Notes: generated by a model from the letters alone, not told the origin. A stretch of DNA of 64,000 nt from Amphibalanus amphitrite (GCF_019059575.1 NW_024881504.1:744001-808000); one strand, 5' to 3'; counted from the stretch's first letter, positions 44,637 through 56,610 are shown. Made by a program: numbers and translations.

Positions 44637-46360
44637 GCTATGGTAGGTTTTTGACCTTATATCAATCAAAAACACTTACCTATAACGGATAGTAAGCTTT
44701 AGAGCAATATGTTCGATTAGAAAAGCAGATATAAGAATTTTTGTATCAAAATGAGAAGCTGGGATCTGAAAGTTTGTATCACTCCACGCTTTTTTCGACC
44801 CCTGGCCAAACCACCGAAACCCAGACTGAGCTTGGACTGAACCTGAAACCAACCGAAACCAGGGTATATTGAATTAGGGGGTAGGACCAAGTTTAGTAGG
44901 CATGATATCAGCAATTATCTTGTTTTCTATGGCGGTTTTCATTATCACAATATTATTTTTGATATCATGAAGTCTGTATGTCTCGGTTTTACGAAAAATA
45001 GTAGGGCAACAAAGATAAATTTCGCGAAAAAATAATTTTAGTTTGAAACATCCATTCTGGTATGCAAAATTCAGTATGAAGCCCAGTATATTGACCGTCT
45101 AGTGTGCTTCCAAGGCTGAGTACCTGATATCAACAGGAGTTGTTTACTATTTTGCCTTACGTTGCTAGGTGGTTGCTAGGGAGCTAAGGATACTCTCTTG
45201 CGCGATCATTTGCACTTATTTTTCCTCATGATATTGACATATTGCTGTTTCTGAGACCTAAGTGATGCTAAGAAAAAAGCAGTTTTCTTAAAATGTGTAT
45301 TTAAGTGCCGTAGTATTAACACAGCTCTGCAATTCGGCTTAAATATCTGCAAAATCCTGACTTCCCGGAAAATTGTTGGTGGTGATGGGGATCTAGCGCG
45401 TCGATGAAAAGTAAGTCAATATTCAAAGGCTTCAAAACGTTATTTTTTGTTGTTCTGTGAAATAGCAATGCAAAGACCGATGATAGTGCCAGTGTTGAGC
45501 TTTCCAATGAAGCATTGCAATTAGTAGTAACTAGTAAGGTTTTTATCACCTAAGATATCTTCCATCAAATATTAAAATTCTGCCATTGTCTTGCTGTAGA
45601 ACAGGGTTACTTTCAGTCTCTTGGGAACACGATTTGCCGGTCTCAGATCGAAAAGCACTTCAAAAAGCGGTAATAGACAATGAAATTTCCCACCTGATAG
45701 CATCTCGGGTTTTTACATATCCTGTCTAGAATTTTCATAAATCAGACGTAAAAATGGCCTATTTCGTCAAATTCCGAATTTTTGCCATTGGGTCTAATGT
45801 AAAGCATGGCTACTTTCAGTCTCTTGGGAACACGATTTCCGTACCTCAGATTGAAAAACACTTCAAAAGTCGCAGATAGTAGACGATTTATTCTACAAGA
45901 TAGCATCTCGCTTTTTTCTGTATCTGGTCATGTATCTTCATAAAACCCTCTCAAATATAGTCAATTTAGCATTAAAGTCTATGGATTTAGAAGACTTCAT
46001 ATCCGACTATACTCTGTTCCGTTTCAAGTTTGCAGCCGAAGTGCCCTGCTGAAAGCAGTGCGTGATTTCTGTACATACAGCTCTTACATTTTAAGACGCA
46101 AATTCTTGAGCGGAGGAGCGATCTGCCGAAGAAACTCCGACTGCAAGCTTGATATGGAACAGACTATAGATTTGGGCTACCATGTCTGTTGACCGGGGGC
46201 CGACCGAAACATCCCAAAAATGTTTGGAAGCACATGAGATTGGTGTGGATATCTACCTACAATAAGATATGAATTAACTGCACGTGCATAGTTCTGATCC
46301 AGGCACCCCAGTGCAGTTATTTTCATAACATCCTATAGCGTGTGTCTAGTTCTACATTAG
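44637..46360. other. AT-rich spacer with a diverged 200-bp tandem duplication
   Basis: CTACTTTCAGTCTCTTGGGA plus ACACGATTT occurs at about 45607 and 45808, each followed by AAAACACTTC and GATAGCATCTCG. No gene is visible. Confidence 0.5.
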
Positions 46361-46634
46361 CCGTTTTCACGACGGCCATCTGGTACACATTTGGTGCACA
46401 TCTGTTACAGAATAGGTGCAGATCTGGTCAAATCAGGTTCAGTGTGTCTCTTATCAGCTATCAGCTAGGGTTGCAATAATTGCTTATATGCCTGCTCTGC
46501 CATATTATCAGAGAGCATCATCGATTAAAACACTGAAATAAATTCATAACAATGAAGATATTTGCTGTAAAAGAAATTAGGTGCAGATTTGGTCAAATCA
46601 GGTGCATTTGCCGGATAGCCCGTCGTGAAAACGG
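46361..46634. mobile_element. MITE with CCGTTTTCACGACGG ends
   Basis: CCGTTTTCACGACGG (46361-46375) is matched by CCGTCGTGAAAACGG (46620-46634). The repeated subterminal word GGTGCAGATYTGGTCAAATC lies at about 46421 and 46581. No target duplication is certain. Confidence 0.7.
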
Positions 46635-46773
46635 ATACTGTAAACCAAACCTACAAGTTGGCTCCTTGTTACAAGTTTGGTTCCTATTCGCATAACCACC
46701 GAACTTGTCGATTCACCAACCCCACATTGTCGTCACTTTGTCGATTCACCAACCCCAGGCTTGTTGGCGAACA

Positions 46774-46932
46774 AAATGCAGCATTTTTGCGCGCACGAGC
46801 ACAAATGACCTTTCTCGCGGGCGAGCGCGAGCCCAGCGCCATCTACAATGTGACCCGAGTGGTAGCCGGCTGCGCCCGGCCATTTCACTGCGCGCGTGTC
46901 ACCTGAGCGCACGGTTCGATTTGGCGCGACAT
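46774..46932. repeat. 159-bp dispersed repeat, copy 1
   Basis: From AAATGCAGCATTTTTGC to GGCGCGACAT it is identical or nearly so to 52791-52949. The GC-rich interior includes CGAGCGCGAGCCCAGCGCC. It could be a SINE-like or promoter-like element. Confidence 0.8.
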
Positions 46933-48262
46933 TTGATTTCACCGCGCGCGCTTTGAGAAGGGCATGGACAAAAGGCGGAACGGCTTGGACCTCCCATCAG
47001 GTGAGCTCTGGTGCTAATTAGAGCGGCGCTTATTCTAGCCGGAGCTAATGAGCACTCCGTATTTTATCTCAATTTAGCATGCCGGGGAGTGGATGCTAGT
47101 CGTCTGACAGCGTTGAAGAGCTGATATTGAATTGCGTTTTGCTTTACAAAGATTGGCTAAATTTTCGGTGTCGCCTCACCGTCTTTCTGCTTCCAAGCTC
47201 GGTGCAGCATGTAATACCACAGTTATGTGGCTCATCGAACAATTGTGTGTACGGTCTGTTTCCGTCCCCGCCTACCGGTTTCCTTCCCCGTCTGTGCCGT
47301 GGACGGTCGCCGGCCGCATCAGCTGCTCAGTGCTCATGCCTCGGGGCTCGGCGTCTGGTGCCTGACCGGCGCGGCCCGGACGCTAGTCCGGTCGACCTGC
47401 CCACTGGGCCCCCGGGGCATTGACCTACTGACCTCTCTCCCGCATAGGGCGAGTCGCATTGACCAGATTCGGAGACAGATACCTCAGTGAGTGATGGGCA
47501 AACAACTTACAGCCATTGCAGCAGACTGGCATGAAATATTTCGATGGATTAGTTAGTGCATATGAGTTTTCCGCCGCTATATTGGCGTCTCGGTGCATCG
47601 CCTGCCTCAACCACCTTAGTCCAGACGGCCAAACAATTTGGGCAATGGGAGTCAAAACTTTGGGATAAATTACTCCCTCTGGGCAAAGTAGCAGAGGCTT
47701 CTCTCCCGGATAGCGTCACGTAAGAGCCCGCCGCCCGCCAACCACCTTCATAAATTTTCCGTTAGCTAAACATCGGGGCTAGTAATGTGCATAACCTTTG
47801 CAATATGCAGATGGTCCCGAACGGGTCGGCACTATATAATAAATGCTGTATTTATAGCAATAGGAACAGTATAATGCGGAAATTTTCGGATAACGCCCAT
47901 AAGGATGAAATCACTCGAGCATTGGCACTTCCCCGTGGTCGGGCAACTAGTTTGAATTGGGGTGGCTTAGCCGTACAGCGGCCGATGTTTTATATAATTG
48001 TCTTTTAGGCAGGCGGCGCCAAGAAGATCGCAGTAGGTCACGGTGCGCAATGACTGCGACATGGCAGCGGTCCCATATTGCAATATCAATAAGCCAAGTT
48101 AGATGCATTAGCGTAAAAACCGCGACCGGATAATAGAATACGAATCACAGATAATTTATCAGGCTAAAGGGAAATTAAATCAACCGCCGTACTAATTAAT
48201 GCATATAGACGACGCCAAAAATTGTTAATTATTATAAGTAAAACCGCAAAAAGGTAGAAAGA
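46933..48262. other. Spacer before the SGNH-like sequence
   Basis: An ATG at 46963 opens a 13-codon stretch (MDKRRNGLDLPS) ending at CAG/GTGAGC, which could be a first exon, but nothing downstream joins it. No other support. Confidence 0.25.
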
Positions 48263-48830
48263 ATGACAAGCAAATTGATGAATTCTTCGTTTTGCGTTCA
48301 TAATGCGCTAAATTGCCTGCAGATGTTGCTGCTCGTAGGCGACAGCTTTGCCGCCCACCTTGGGTCGCGCATAGCTCCCAACGGCCCCATCCAGGCCGCA
48401 GGCTGGCGGGGCGCCTGTGTTGGTCGTGAAGATTTCCGGCGCTGGGTCATCGGGGAGGTGGCGGTGCGGAGGCCCGACACCGTCATCATTCTCGCCGGCG
48501 GCAACGACCTCGCGCGGCCCGATTTTAGGCAGCGTAGCCTAGCCGGCCACCTGAGGGAGCTGGCGCTCGGGGTAAACAGCGGCGGGCGCTGAGACAGTCA
48601 TACTGTTCCCCATCCCGCCGCGCGACCAGCTACGAGCCAATGATGTGTTGCCTGCACAGTACCGGCGTCGGAGGCGGTTAACCAACCGCATCCTCCGTGC
48701 AACCTTCCGTCGGCGGCCCATAGTCTGCTTCCCTTTCCACTTTCCTAGTGGTTTTCTGGGCGCCGACGGCGTTCACCCGTCAGAGGCCGGTTGGCAGGCT
48801 ATATGGTCATTCGTCTCAGAACACGCATAA
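48263..48830 (+). pseudogene. SGNH/GDSL-type hydrolase, frameshifted
   Basis: The first frame (48263-48592) carries MLLLVGDSFAAHLG with the nucleophile-site GDS at 48338-48346, then PDTVIILAGGNDLARPDF with GGND near 48497-48508. It ends in a premature TGA right after GGCGGGCGC. The adjacent frame continues without a gap as AETVILFPIPPRDQL, QYRRRRRLTNRIL and GADGVHPSEAGWQAIW, giving the D-x-x-H pair (aspartate 48765, histidine 48774), and stops near 48830. Together they make a domain of about 170-190 residues, the usual SGNH size. One shift in a G/C run separates the halves, so this is a pseudogene, a sequencing error, or a gene with an unseen short intron. A CTGCAG before the GDS-bearing ATG (48323) may be a splice acceptor. 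SGNH domains also occur in Ngaro and CR1 retroelements, so a mobile origin is possible; no RT is nearby. Confidence 0.65.
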
Positions 48831-49149
48831 AGTAAGTGAGAAAGACGTACAGTGATGTCCCTCACAGGTCGTATTGTCACAACCTCCTCCCAAAGAGCAA
48901 GTTGTTTCACCTCAACACAACCTCGTCGTGCCGCCCCCCCCCCCCCCCCCCTAACAGCCCGGCATGCTGTGCTGCTGTTGATCGGAGTTGTCATATTCAA
49001 CATAAAAATACTAAAGATAAATAATGCTGATATAGTAATAGTATTGATAATACGAATATTACCATTAAACTAATTATAATAACAAGAATGATAGCAAAAA
49101 AAAAAGAAGTAAAATTGCATATCGTCTCATACCCCAAATGCAGTGTCCA

Positions 49150-49380
49150 ATGTCATGGAAGGTCATCTCGTGCCCGTATTCGGTGCTTGGTGTCCTGGCA
49201 TGTCGTCTCGTGCCCCACCTGTAATGCTCGGTCTTGTTGGCTCGTCGTCTCGTGCCCCACCTGTAATGTTCGGTCTTGTTGGCTCGTCGTCTCGTGGCCC
49301 ACCTGTAATGCTCGTTCTTCTTGGGCATGTCGTCTCGTGCCCCACCTGCAGTGTTCGGTCTTCCTGATATCTCGTTCGTG
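49150..49380. repeat. 42-bp minisatellite, about five units
   Basis: Units of TCGTGCCCCACCTGTAATGC plus TCGGTCTTGTTGGCTCGTCG. Both strands stay open because 42 is a multiple of three. Confidence 0.75.
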
Positions 49381-49790
49381 CCACTAACGAACAGCATAAC
49401 TAGTGTCGCCTCACGGTTAGAGATGTGGCTCCCTGTTAGCGCTGGTATAGCGTGTTGCCTTATGGGAGTACATTATAAGAGTACGGGTCGCCGGTTGGTG
49501 TGCTGGTGGCTGGAGTTGCTACATGAGCAGAATCAGTTATGCAGTTTACATCTACCTCGTTCATACCCAAAAACAATCTTCGGAACACTCGCGCTTTTAG
49601 CCTGGTTTTCTGGGGCCGGATGGTGTCCACCCTTCAAAGATAGGGCGAAGGGCTCTGGAAGCGTTCTTACCTGCCCGTGTTAAATTTAAGATTGGGCACA
49701 GGCAATGAGGTAGCAGAGGAACATGACACAATTTCTCTTATTGCAACATATTTACCAGCCGTGCTCGCCACCGCATCGCAGACAGATTGT
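49381..49790. other. Spacer
   Basis: Nothing recognised. One isolated TAAGAGTACGGG at 49472. Confidence 0.3.
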
Positions 49791-51540
49791 GCTAGAGCAC
49801 GTCGCCTCGCGTCCCCACTCCCACCAAAACCACGTCGTCTCTTGTCCTCACAAATGGCACGGTGTCTCGTGTCCCCATGAACGGCGCGTTGATTCGTGCC
49901 ACTACCAATCAGGGTATCTACCAACAGCACATCGTTTCGTGCCCATACCAATGGCAGGCTGTTCGTATCCCTATCGTAGCACGTTGTATCGCATCTTTAA
50001 CCATAGCACGTTATCGCGTGCTCCCCACCAATGGCACATCATCTTGTGCCCCTACCAATGACACAGTGTCTCGTACCTCACCAAGAGCACGTCGTCTCGT
50101 GCAAGATACCTAGCCAGTCACAAATGGGGCACGTCTCTTGCATTCCCTGCACTCAAGTGATCATTGCGATACATTCTGCTTTTTTAATATTTTGACCTGA
50201 GTGGGGATACCTTAACCTATTTAAAACTAAAATGCATTTAAAGTGTTGCTTAGTGCAGCAATTGGTTAATTGTACCTACGCTTGAATTACCTACAAGCTG
50301 CTCAAAGCAAGCCAAGTAATAATACGAGATTCTGTGTTTGGACTGCATCCATCTTCAATTTCAACTTAAGGCATTTTTGCCTCCTTAGAGGCAAATATGA
50401 TGGGCGCTTTGAGACACGCAGTAAAACAGTGGATCCAATTATGCCTAGATATAATAGTGCATTCAGACAAGGATATCCTGGTTTGAAACAATGTTGGCAT
50501 TATTTTGGGTATTCGGGTCATTGCCTAATCGTGTCCGTTGTGGTTGACCTCGTGCCTCTACCAAGGACTCGACTTCTCATGCTCATACCAATGAAGCGTT
50601 GTTTTCGTGCACCAACCAATAACACTTTGTCACGTGCTCCACCAATGATTCTTTGTCTAGTGTTCCTACCAATGACTCACACGTTATCGTGTGTCCACAT
50701 CAATGACACGTTATCTCGTGTCCCTACCAATGACACATTATCTCGTGTCCCTACCAATGACCCCTTATCTCGTTCCCCTACCAATGACACCTTATCTCGT
50801 GTTCCAACCTGGCACTTTATCTCGTGCCCTATTTCTTTAATTACTTCGCAGTGGCCGTCCTCTATATTTGACCGAAGTCAAAAGGGGCTATTCTTGGCAC
50901 TGAGTCAATAAAAGATGGCGATGAAGTGGGCAAAAGAGCATCATGCGTATATTGTGTCCCTGCCAATGACACGTTATCCAATCGTCCTATCAAGGACACG
51001 TTATCCAAGTTCCCTACCAATGACACGTTATCTCGTACCTCTAATAAACTCACGTCGCTTCGTGCCCCTAACAGAGGCATATCGTGTCGTGCCCCTAGCA
51101 ATGGCATGTCGTTTCGTGCCCCTCACAAATGGCACGTCGTCTCGTGCCCCTAGCAATGCTGCGTCTTCTCGTGCCCCTAGCAATGGCACGTCGTCTTGTG
51201 CCCCTATCAATAGCTCGTCGTCTCGTGCCCCTATCAATGGCTCGTCTCGTGCCCCTATCAATAGCTCGTCGTCTCGTGCCCCTATCAATGGCTCGTCGTC
51301 TCGTGCCCCTATCAATGGCTCGTCGTCTCGTGCCCCTATCAATGGCTCGTCTCGTGCCCCTATCATTGGCTCATCGTCTCGGGGCCCCGATCAATGGCTC
51401 GTCGTCTTGTGTCCCTCAGCAACGCATGGTGTCATGGCATGCGTCTCGTGTCCATCAACAACGCATGAATCTCGTGACAAGTCGTCTCGTGTCCTTCAGC
51501 AGGACATGTGTTATAAGGCATGTCGTCTCGTGCCCACTGT
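49791..51540. repeat. 27-bp minisatellite (CGTCGTCTCGTGCCCCTATCAATGGCT type)
   Basis: Degenerate units in 49791-50110, a break to about 50530, then 50550-50830 with GACACGTTATCTCGTGTCCC-type units. The most regular array is 50950-51420 with TCGTGCCCCTATCAATGG. The period of 27, with 24-bp variants, keeps a 210-codon frame open at 50915-51547 that reads as S-S-S-R-A-P-I-N-G repeats. No start context, splice sites or non-repeat domain supports a protein. Confidence 0.75.
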
Positions 51541-51895
51541 GATGTAACGAAGGCTAAGTGTGAGCACATTTCTGCCGTGCAAGCTCTGAACTCAGTCGTT
51601 TACATGGCCCGCAACTCTACGTGATGATTATCATGTGCACAGTGCAACACTCATGGCCTTCCCTTTTTTTCATGATTTACTGGAGAGGCGATGCTGCAAA
51701 TTGACGCCTGGGTCCAAGACGTGGACCACCTGCAACCGTCAACAACGCGCAGTGTGACCCCGTCTGCTCCTGCTGGCGTGTCTAGCGCCACTGGCCGTCC
51801 GGGCATCTCCACGGCACCACACGGCTCACAAGTGGCGGCTGATGGTGGCTCGGACGCCGGTCCCGGCACGGGAAGGGAGGGGCCACAGCGGTCTC
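51541..51895. other. Spacer with a short open frame leading into the 92-bp repeat
   Basis: A 99-codon frame at 51691-51990 begins outside the repeat (MLQIDAWVQDVDHLQPS) and runs into its first unit. No domain is recognised. Confidence 0.3.
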
Positions 51896-52540
51896 TTGGT
51901 ATCGTCACGCAGCGCTACAGCTGGCTCCAGCGCTGGTCCGAACGCCTGCATCGGTGCCAGAGACGCTGGCGCCAGGCCGCTCATCTCTAAGACTCGTCAC
52001 GCAGCACTACAGCTGGCTCCAGCGCTGGTCCGAACGCCTGCATCGGTGCCAGAGACGCTGGCGCCAGGCCGCTCATCTCTAAGACTCGTCACGCAGCGCT
52101 ACAGCTGGCTCCAACGCTGGTCCGAACGCCTGCATCGGTGCCAGAGACGCTGGCGCCAGGCCGCTCATCTCTAAGACTCGTCACGCAGCGCTACAGCTGG
52201 CTCCAGCGCTGGTCCGAACGCCTGCATCGGTGCCAGAGACGCTGGTGCCAGGCCGCTCATCTCTAAGACTCGTCACGCAGCGCTACACCCGGCTCCAGCG
52301 CTGGTCCGAACGCCTGCATCGGTGCAAGAGACGCTGGCGCTAGGCCGCTCATCTTAAGACTCGTCACGCAGCGCTACACCAAGCTCCAGCGCTGGTCCGA
52401 CCGCTTGCATCGGTGCCAGAGACGTTTGGATCGGGACCGCTCATCCCCCTAGACTCACCAATTAGCGCCACACCCGGCTCCAGCGCTAGTCTGAACGTTG
52501 CGTCGGTGCCAGGAGCGCTGACCCCAGGCAAATCATATTC
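51896..52540. repeat. 92-bp tandem repeat, six to seven units
   Basis: GACTCGTCACGCAGCGCTAC recurs at 51991, 52083, 52175, 52267 and 52358. Each unit contains CGCTGGTCCGAACGCCTGC and GCCAGAGACGCTGGCGCCAG. Outer units (51904 and 52440 onwards) are diverged. The middle units are nearly identical, a sign of recent array growth. The period is not a multiple of three, so the frames do not continue. Confidence 0.9.
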
Positions 52541-52699
52541 CCTGGACTCATTTTTAAAACAGCTCTCGGTAGTTAAAAGAGCAACAATGGCGCTGAGTTT
52601 AGTATATTGATCTGCAGTTAGCCAATGCATTAATTGCAGTCTAGCTGCATTCTCGACAAAGTTAGCAGTGATGTGTTCGCGGGTTCGGTTGGGGGTTGT

Positions 52700-52794
52700 T
52701 GGGCTTTTTCCCTCACCCAAAGACAGTGTGGGAAAGCCAATACATAGACCCGGAACCACACCACTGTCTTTGCGAGCGCGAACCTACGAGAAAT
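52700..52794. repeat. 95-bp dispersed repeat, copy 1
   Basis: From TGGGCTTTTTCCCTCACCC to AACCTACGAGAAAT; it matches 53063-53157. It joins the 159-bp repeat copy 2 with a shared AAAT at 52791-52794. Confidence 0.85.
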
Positions 52795-52949
52795 GCAGCA
52801 TTTTTGCGCGCACGAGCACAAATGACCTTTCTCGCGGGCGAGCGCGAGCCCAGCGCCATCTACAATGTGACCCGAGTGGTAGCCGGCTGCGCCCGGCCAT
52901 TTCACTGCGCGCGTGTCACCTGAGCGCACGGTTCGATTTGGCGCGACAT
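52791..52949. repeat. 159-bp dispersed repeat, copy 2
   Basis: Matches 46774-46932, same orientation. Confidence 0.8.
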
Positions 52950-53062
52950 CCACCGTCCGCCCCACCGCCGCCAGCTTTGGCATATGTATCTAGCCAGCAA
53001 CTGTGTTAGACATACTTGTGCTCTGTCAAAAGCTTTATCATTTGATTGTTTGTGATCGGCTA

Positions 53063-53157
53063 TGGGCTTTTTCCCTCACCCAAAGACAGTGTGGGAAAGC
53101 CAATACATAGACCCGGAACCACACCACTGTCTTTGCGAGCGCGAACCTACGAGAAAT
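53063..53157. repeat. 95-bp dispersed repeat, copy 2
   Basis: Matches 52700-52794, same orientation. It is followed by ATAGTTCG instead of the 159-bp repeat. Confidence 0.85.
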
Positions 53158-54096
53158 ATAGTTCGTTTTTTTTTTTTTCAAAAGGACGCTGGCTCCAAGT
53201 ATGTTTTTCGAATAAGCACGTGTTTTAGCGGGGAGCACTCATTCTGCCCAGGGTTCATAATTACCGGGGTTACATGAGCGATCCGTTCCAAATACGCACT
53301 ACGCTAATGCGCATCAGCTCCCCACAAACGGATCTACGGCACCGGTTACATGAGACTAATTCGTTTTATCTACGTCAAACGGATCTTGTTTGGCTCACCC
53401 GGGCTGACTCCTCGACGGCCGGTAATTCGTATCACAAACGGAATAGGATTAGCGTACAGTCATGGCGCAGTTGCGGCATTTACCGGGACGACTGAGCTAA
53501 ATTTTAAATACTTATATCATTTGATAGGCTCAAAAACATTTAAAATTAACATGAAATCAAAAAATGAAAACAAAGTTTTCTTGTTTTAAGTCAGTGGGCA
53601 CTGATTCGCCATGCAGCGACAGCAGGGTGGTCAGAAAAAATTATCTATAAAAATATTTCATTCATTTTATTTCACATGCAAAGACTAAACCAAAATACCA
53701 ACATTTTTTTTTTGCTATTTTCTACGAGGCAGCCAATAAAAAAAATGCTTAGTATTTTGCATTTTGACGCTTCCAGTCAGCAAAGAATAGTCCTTGTGAA
53801 ATACGGCCCGAATCGTGTGCCTCGGACGTTTCGGGGACATGAGCGATCCGTTCCAAATACGCACTACGCTAATTCGCATCAGCTCCCCAAGAACGCATTC
53901 AGTGCACCGACTACATGAGCAAAGTCGTATCAGTGACGTCAAACGGATCTAGTTTGGCTCTCGGCCCGATGCGCATTACAAACGGAATAGCATACAAATG
54001 TGGCGCACTTCCGTAGCAATAGAGGTGACTGAATTAAAAACTTAATATCTTATGTCTTGCCGAAGCGTCATTATTTTTTTTTCCTCAGGTTAATAA

Positions 54097-54665
54097 ATAT
54101 CTAAAAAGTTAATTGTTTTCAAAACGGGCTTCGCTGAGGAAAACTAAATATTATAACCAAATATTTCGGCTTTATTGATCAGCCTTGTTCACTGGTTTGA
54201 AATACATTTTTTTCTCAAAAGCATGACCTAAAAATTCAAATATTCATATCGTGCCGTCAGTGATGACGATCTTCTAGCTTACGAAAAACCGAACAAATGA
54301 ATCGTGGTGAAACACATTTCAAGGCACACTGTAACAGGCAAACGCACACATGTTCCTATCTCAACGCAATGTCCCAAATAGGGCTGATGGTGACCTTTCC
54401 GACCCCCCTGTTCATTGACGAATTGTGCACCTTAATCTCCAGTGCCTCACGGATAGTCCTACGCTTCCAGTTTCTTTCAACTGCCAATGTTTTCGCGTCT
54501 CTTGGATTTAATGATTTGTTGCATGAGTAGGCATGCTGAGCTGTTGCTGACGTGTCTGTGCGGCCATGTTTTAAATCAGCCATGTGCTCCTTCATTCTGG
54601 TTGATTTTGGACGTACACTTTCTCCTATGTAGGACTCACCGCACTCACATCTGATCTGATAGACG
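54097..54665 (-). mobile_element. Inverted partial copy of the Penelope-like element
   Basis: This 569-bp block is the near-exact reverse complement of 56301-56869. It carries the end of the GIY-YIG coding region and the 3' untranslated region. Its inner edge stops one base before the start codon of the intact frame. Inverted partial copies joined to a full unit are typical of Penelope-like insertions. Confidence 0.85.
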
Positions 54666-54666
54666 G

Positions 54667-56610
54667 ATGTGTGTGACGGATAGTGGAAAACATCTCAGTG
54701 ACTGCGAAACACAGGTCTTAGTAAAAGGTTTGGGATTCGCCCCAGCTCCCAAAGCTGTACCCGTGAAGGAAATCATTTCAGCCGTGGAGGCAGGTCTGTC
54801 AAAAGAGGTCAACATTGAAATGGCGAATGCGACGAGATCTAAGTTTAGCAATCTTCTCGCTAAGGCAAAAACGAAACCTGTTCAAGATAATATGACCACT
54901 CAAGAAAGACGTGCTATGAAAGAATTGCAAAGAAGAACGGACATAAAGATCCTCCCGTCTGATAAGGGCAACAAAGTAGTGGTTATGTCAACTGAAGAAT
55001 ACAGTGCGAAAGTGAATGCATTACTTGAAGATCCTGCTTACAAAAAAGTTAAAAATGATCCCACGCCAGGAAAAGAGAAAGCGCTCAGAAAAGAAATCGA
55101 CTCTCTGAAGAAAAACGGCGACATATCGAACGACCTTGCGAAGAAACTACGACCGTCGCACACGAGCGCTCCGAGACTCTACTGCCTTCCAAAGACCCAC
55201 AAGCCTGGTGTACCGGTAAGACCGATTACCAGCATGGTCGACTCACCTGCATACGAAGTGGCGTCGTATCTGACGAGGGTCATCGGGCCGGTAGTGGGTC
55301 AAACTGAGTTTACCGTGCCCAACTCAAGTGTTTTTGTCGATCAGGTCAGACAGATTGAGATGTCGAGCTCGGATATAATGGTTAGCTTCGACGTCATATC
55401 TTTGTTCACGAAAGTGCCTGTTGCTGAGGCTGTTGATGTAGTGTGCCAAAAACTAGGTGACGATGAGACGCTGGCTGAGCGAACTGAGCTATCTGTAGAT
55501 TCCATCCGCAGACTGATCATGGCTTGTCTCGAGTGTAGGTACTTTATATTCCGGGGGCAGTACTATGAACAAGTAGAGGGCGCTCCAATGGGGCTCAGTT
55601 TGTCAGTTGTCCTGGCCAATGCGTACATGGAGTATCTAGAGGATAGAATAATGGCTGCAGCACCGCTCAAGCCAACATACTGGCGCCGCTATGTAGATGA
55701 CACTTTTGTCATTTGGTCTCATGGGGAAGCGGCTCTTGATGAGTTCTTTCAATTCATGAACAGTGTGTGCCCCAGCATACAATTTACCTCAGAGAGAGAA
55801 GCTTACGGCCAGCTGTCGTTTCTTGATGTACGTGTTAGCAGGAGCGGTACAGGTGGTCTGCACACCGCTGTCTACAGAAAACCAACTGCCAGCGACGCAT
55901 ACATCAGAAACAACTCAAACCACCCAGAAATGATGAAAGTGGGGGTCATCAAGAATCTAGTCCGGCGAGCAGAGAAAATTTCAAGTACCAAACAAGCAGA
56001 AGCCAAAGAGAAAGAACATCTGAAGACTGTTTTCAGACAACACGGCTATCCTAGCCACGTGATAAAAAAGGGCTTCGATGTGCGAAACCAACAAAAAGAT
56101 GACACAGACCAGGAAACAGTCAATCAAAATGAGGTCACCCGCACAACATACATTTCGCTTCCATACGTAAAGGGGTTAAGTGAGCCCATAGCAAGACTTT
56201 TGAAGCAGCACCACATCAAAACGGGACACAAGTCAAGAACACTTCGAGACCATTTAATGCAGGTGAAGGACAAAGTGCCACCTGAGATGAAAAAAGGCAC
56301 CGTCTATCAGATCAGATGTGAGTGCGGTGAGTCCTACATAGGAGAAAGTGGACGTCCAAAATCAACCAGAATGAAGGAGCACATGGCTGATTTAAAACAT
56401 GGCCGCACAGACACGTCAGCAACAGCTCAGCATGCCTACTCATGCAACAAATCATTAAATCCAAGAGACGCGAAAACATTGGCAGTTGAAAGAAACTGGA
56501 AGCGTAGGACTATCCGTGAGGCACTGGAGATTAAGGTGCACAATTCGTCAATGAACAGGGGGGTCGGAAAGGTCACCATCAGCCCTATTTGGGACATTGC
56601 GTTGAGATAG
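54667..56610 (+). CDS. Penelope-like element protein: reverse transcriptase with GIY-YIG endonuclease
   Basis: 647 residues with no internal stop. The N-terminus has LSDCETQVLVKGLGFAPAP, the usual start of the Penelope RT core. Then come ILPSDKGNKVVVM, RLYCLPKTHKPGVPVRPI, VSFDVISLFTKVP (first catalytic aspartate), EGAPMGLSLSVVLANAYM and the active-site YVDD at residues 342-345 in RRYVDDTFVIW, followed by QLSFLDVRV. A linker leads to the GIY-YIG nuclease (about residues 545-647): VYQIRCECGESYIGESG with the second tyrosine at 557, then arginine in RPKSTRMKEH and a late asparagine in KVHNSSMNRG. All catalytic positions of both domains are present. Penelope proteins usually have more residues before the LS motif. 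The frame starts directly at the junction with the inverted copy, so it is slightly 5'-truncated. It may be recently active or a young copy. Confidence 0.9.
   Translation: MCVTDSGKHLSDCETQVLVKGLGFAPAPKAVPVKEIISAVEAGLSKEVNIEMANATRSKFSNLLAKAKTKPVQDNMTTQERRAMKELQRRTDIKILPSDKGNKVVVMSTEEYSAKVNALLEDPAYKKVKNDPTPGKEKALRKEIDSLKKNGDISNDLAKKLRPSHTSAPRLYCLPKTHKPGVPVRPITSMVDSPAYEVASYLTRVIGPVVGQTEFTVPNSSVFVDQVRQIEMSSSDIMVSFDVISLFTKVPVAEAVDVVCQKLGDDETLAERTELSVDSIRRLIMACLECRYFIFRGQYYEQVEGAPMGLSLSVVLANAYMEYLEDRIMAAAPLKPTYWRRYVDDTFVIWSHGEAALDEFFQFMNSVCPSIQFTSEREAYGQLSFLDVRVSRSGTGGLHTAVYRKPTASDAYIRNNSNHPEMMKVGVIKNLVRRAEKISSTKQAEAKEKEHLKTVFRQHGYPSHVIKKGFDVRNQQKDDTDQETVNQNEVTRTTYISLPYVKGLSEPIARLLKQHHIKTGHKSRTLRDHLMQVKDKVPPEMKKGTVYQIRCECGESYIGESGRPKSTRMKEHMADLKHGRTDTSATAQHAYSCNKSLNPRDAKTLAVERNWKRRTIREALEIKVHNSSMNRGVGKVTISPIWDIALR

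Noticed and set aside
46963..46999. First exon starting MDKRRNGLDLPS before GTGAGC
   Set aside because: Too short, and no downstream exon in matching phase was found.
50915..51547. 210-codon frame of S-S-R-A-P-I-N-G repeats
   Set aside because: It is explained by a 27-bp minisatellite, whose period is a multiple of three. No non-repeat domain or splice context.
51896..52540. Possible CRISPR array (regular 92-bp units)
   Set aside because: Whole units repeat with no unique spacers, in a eukaryotic context. It is a tandem repeat.
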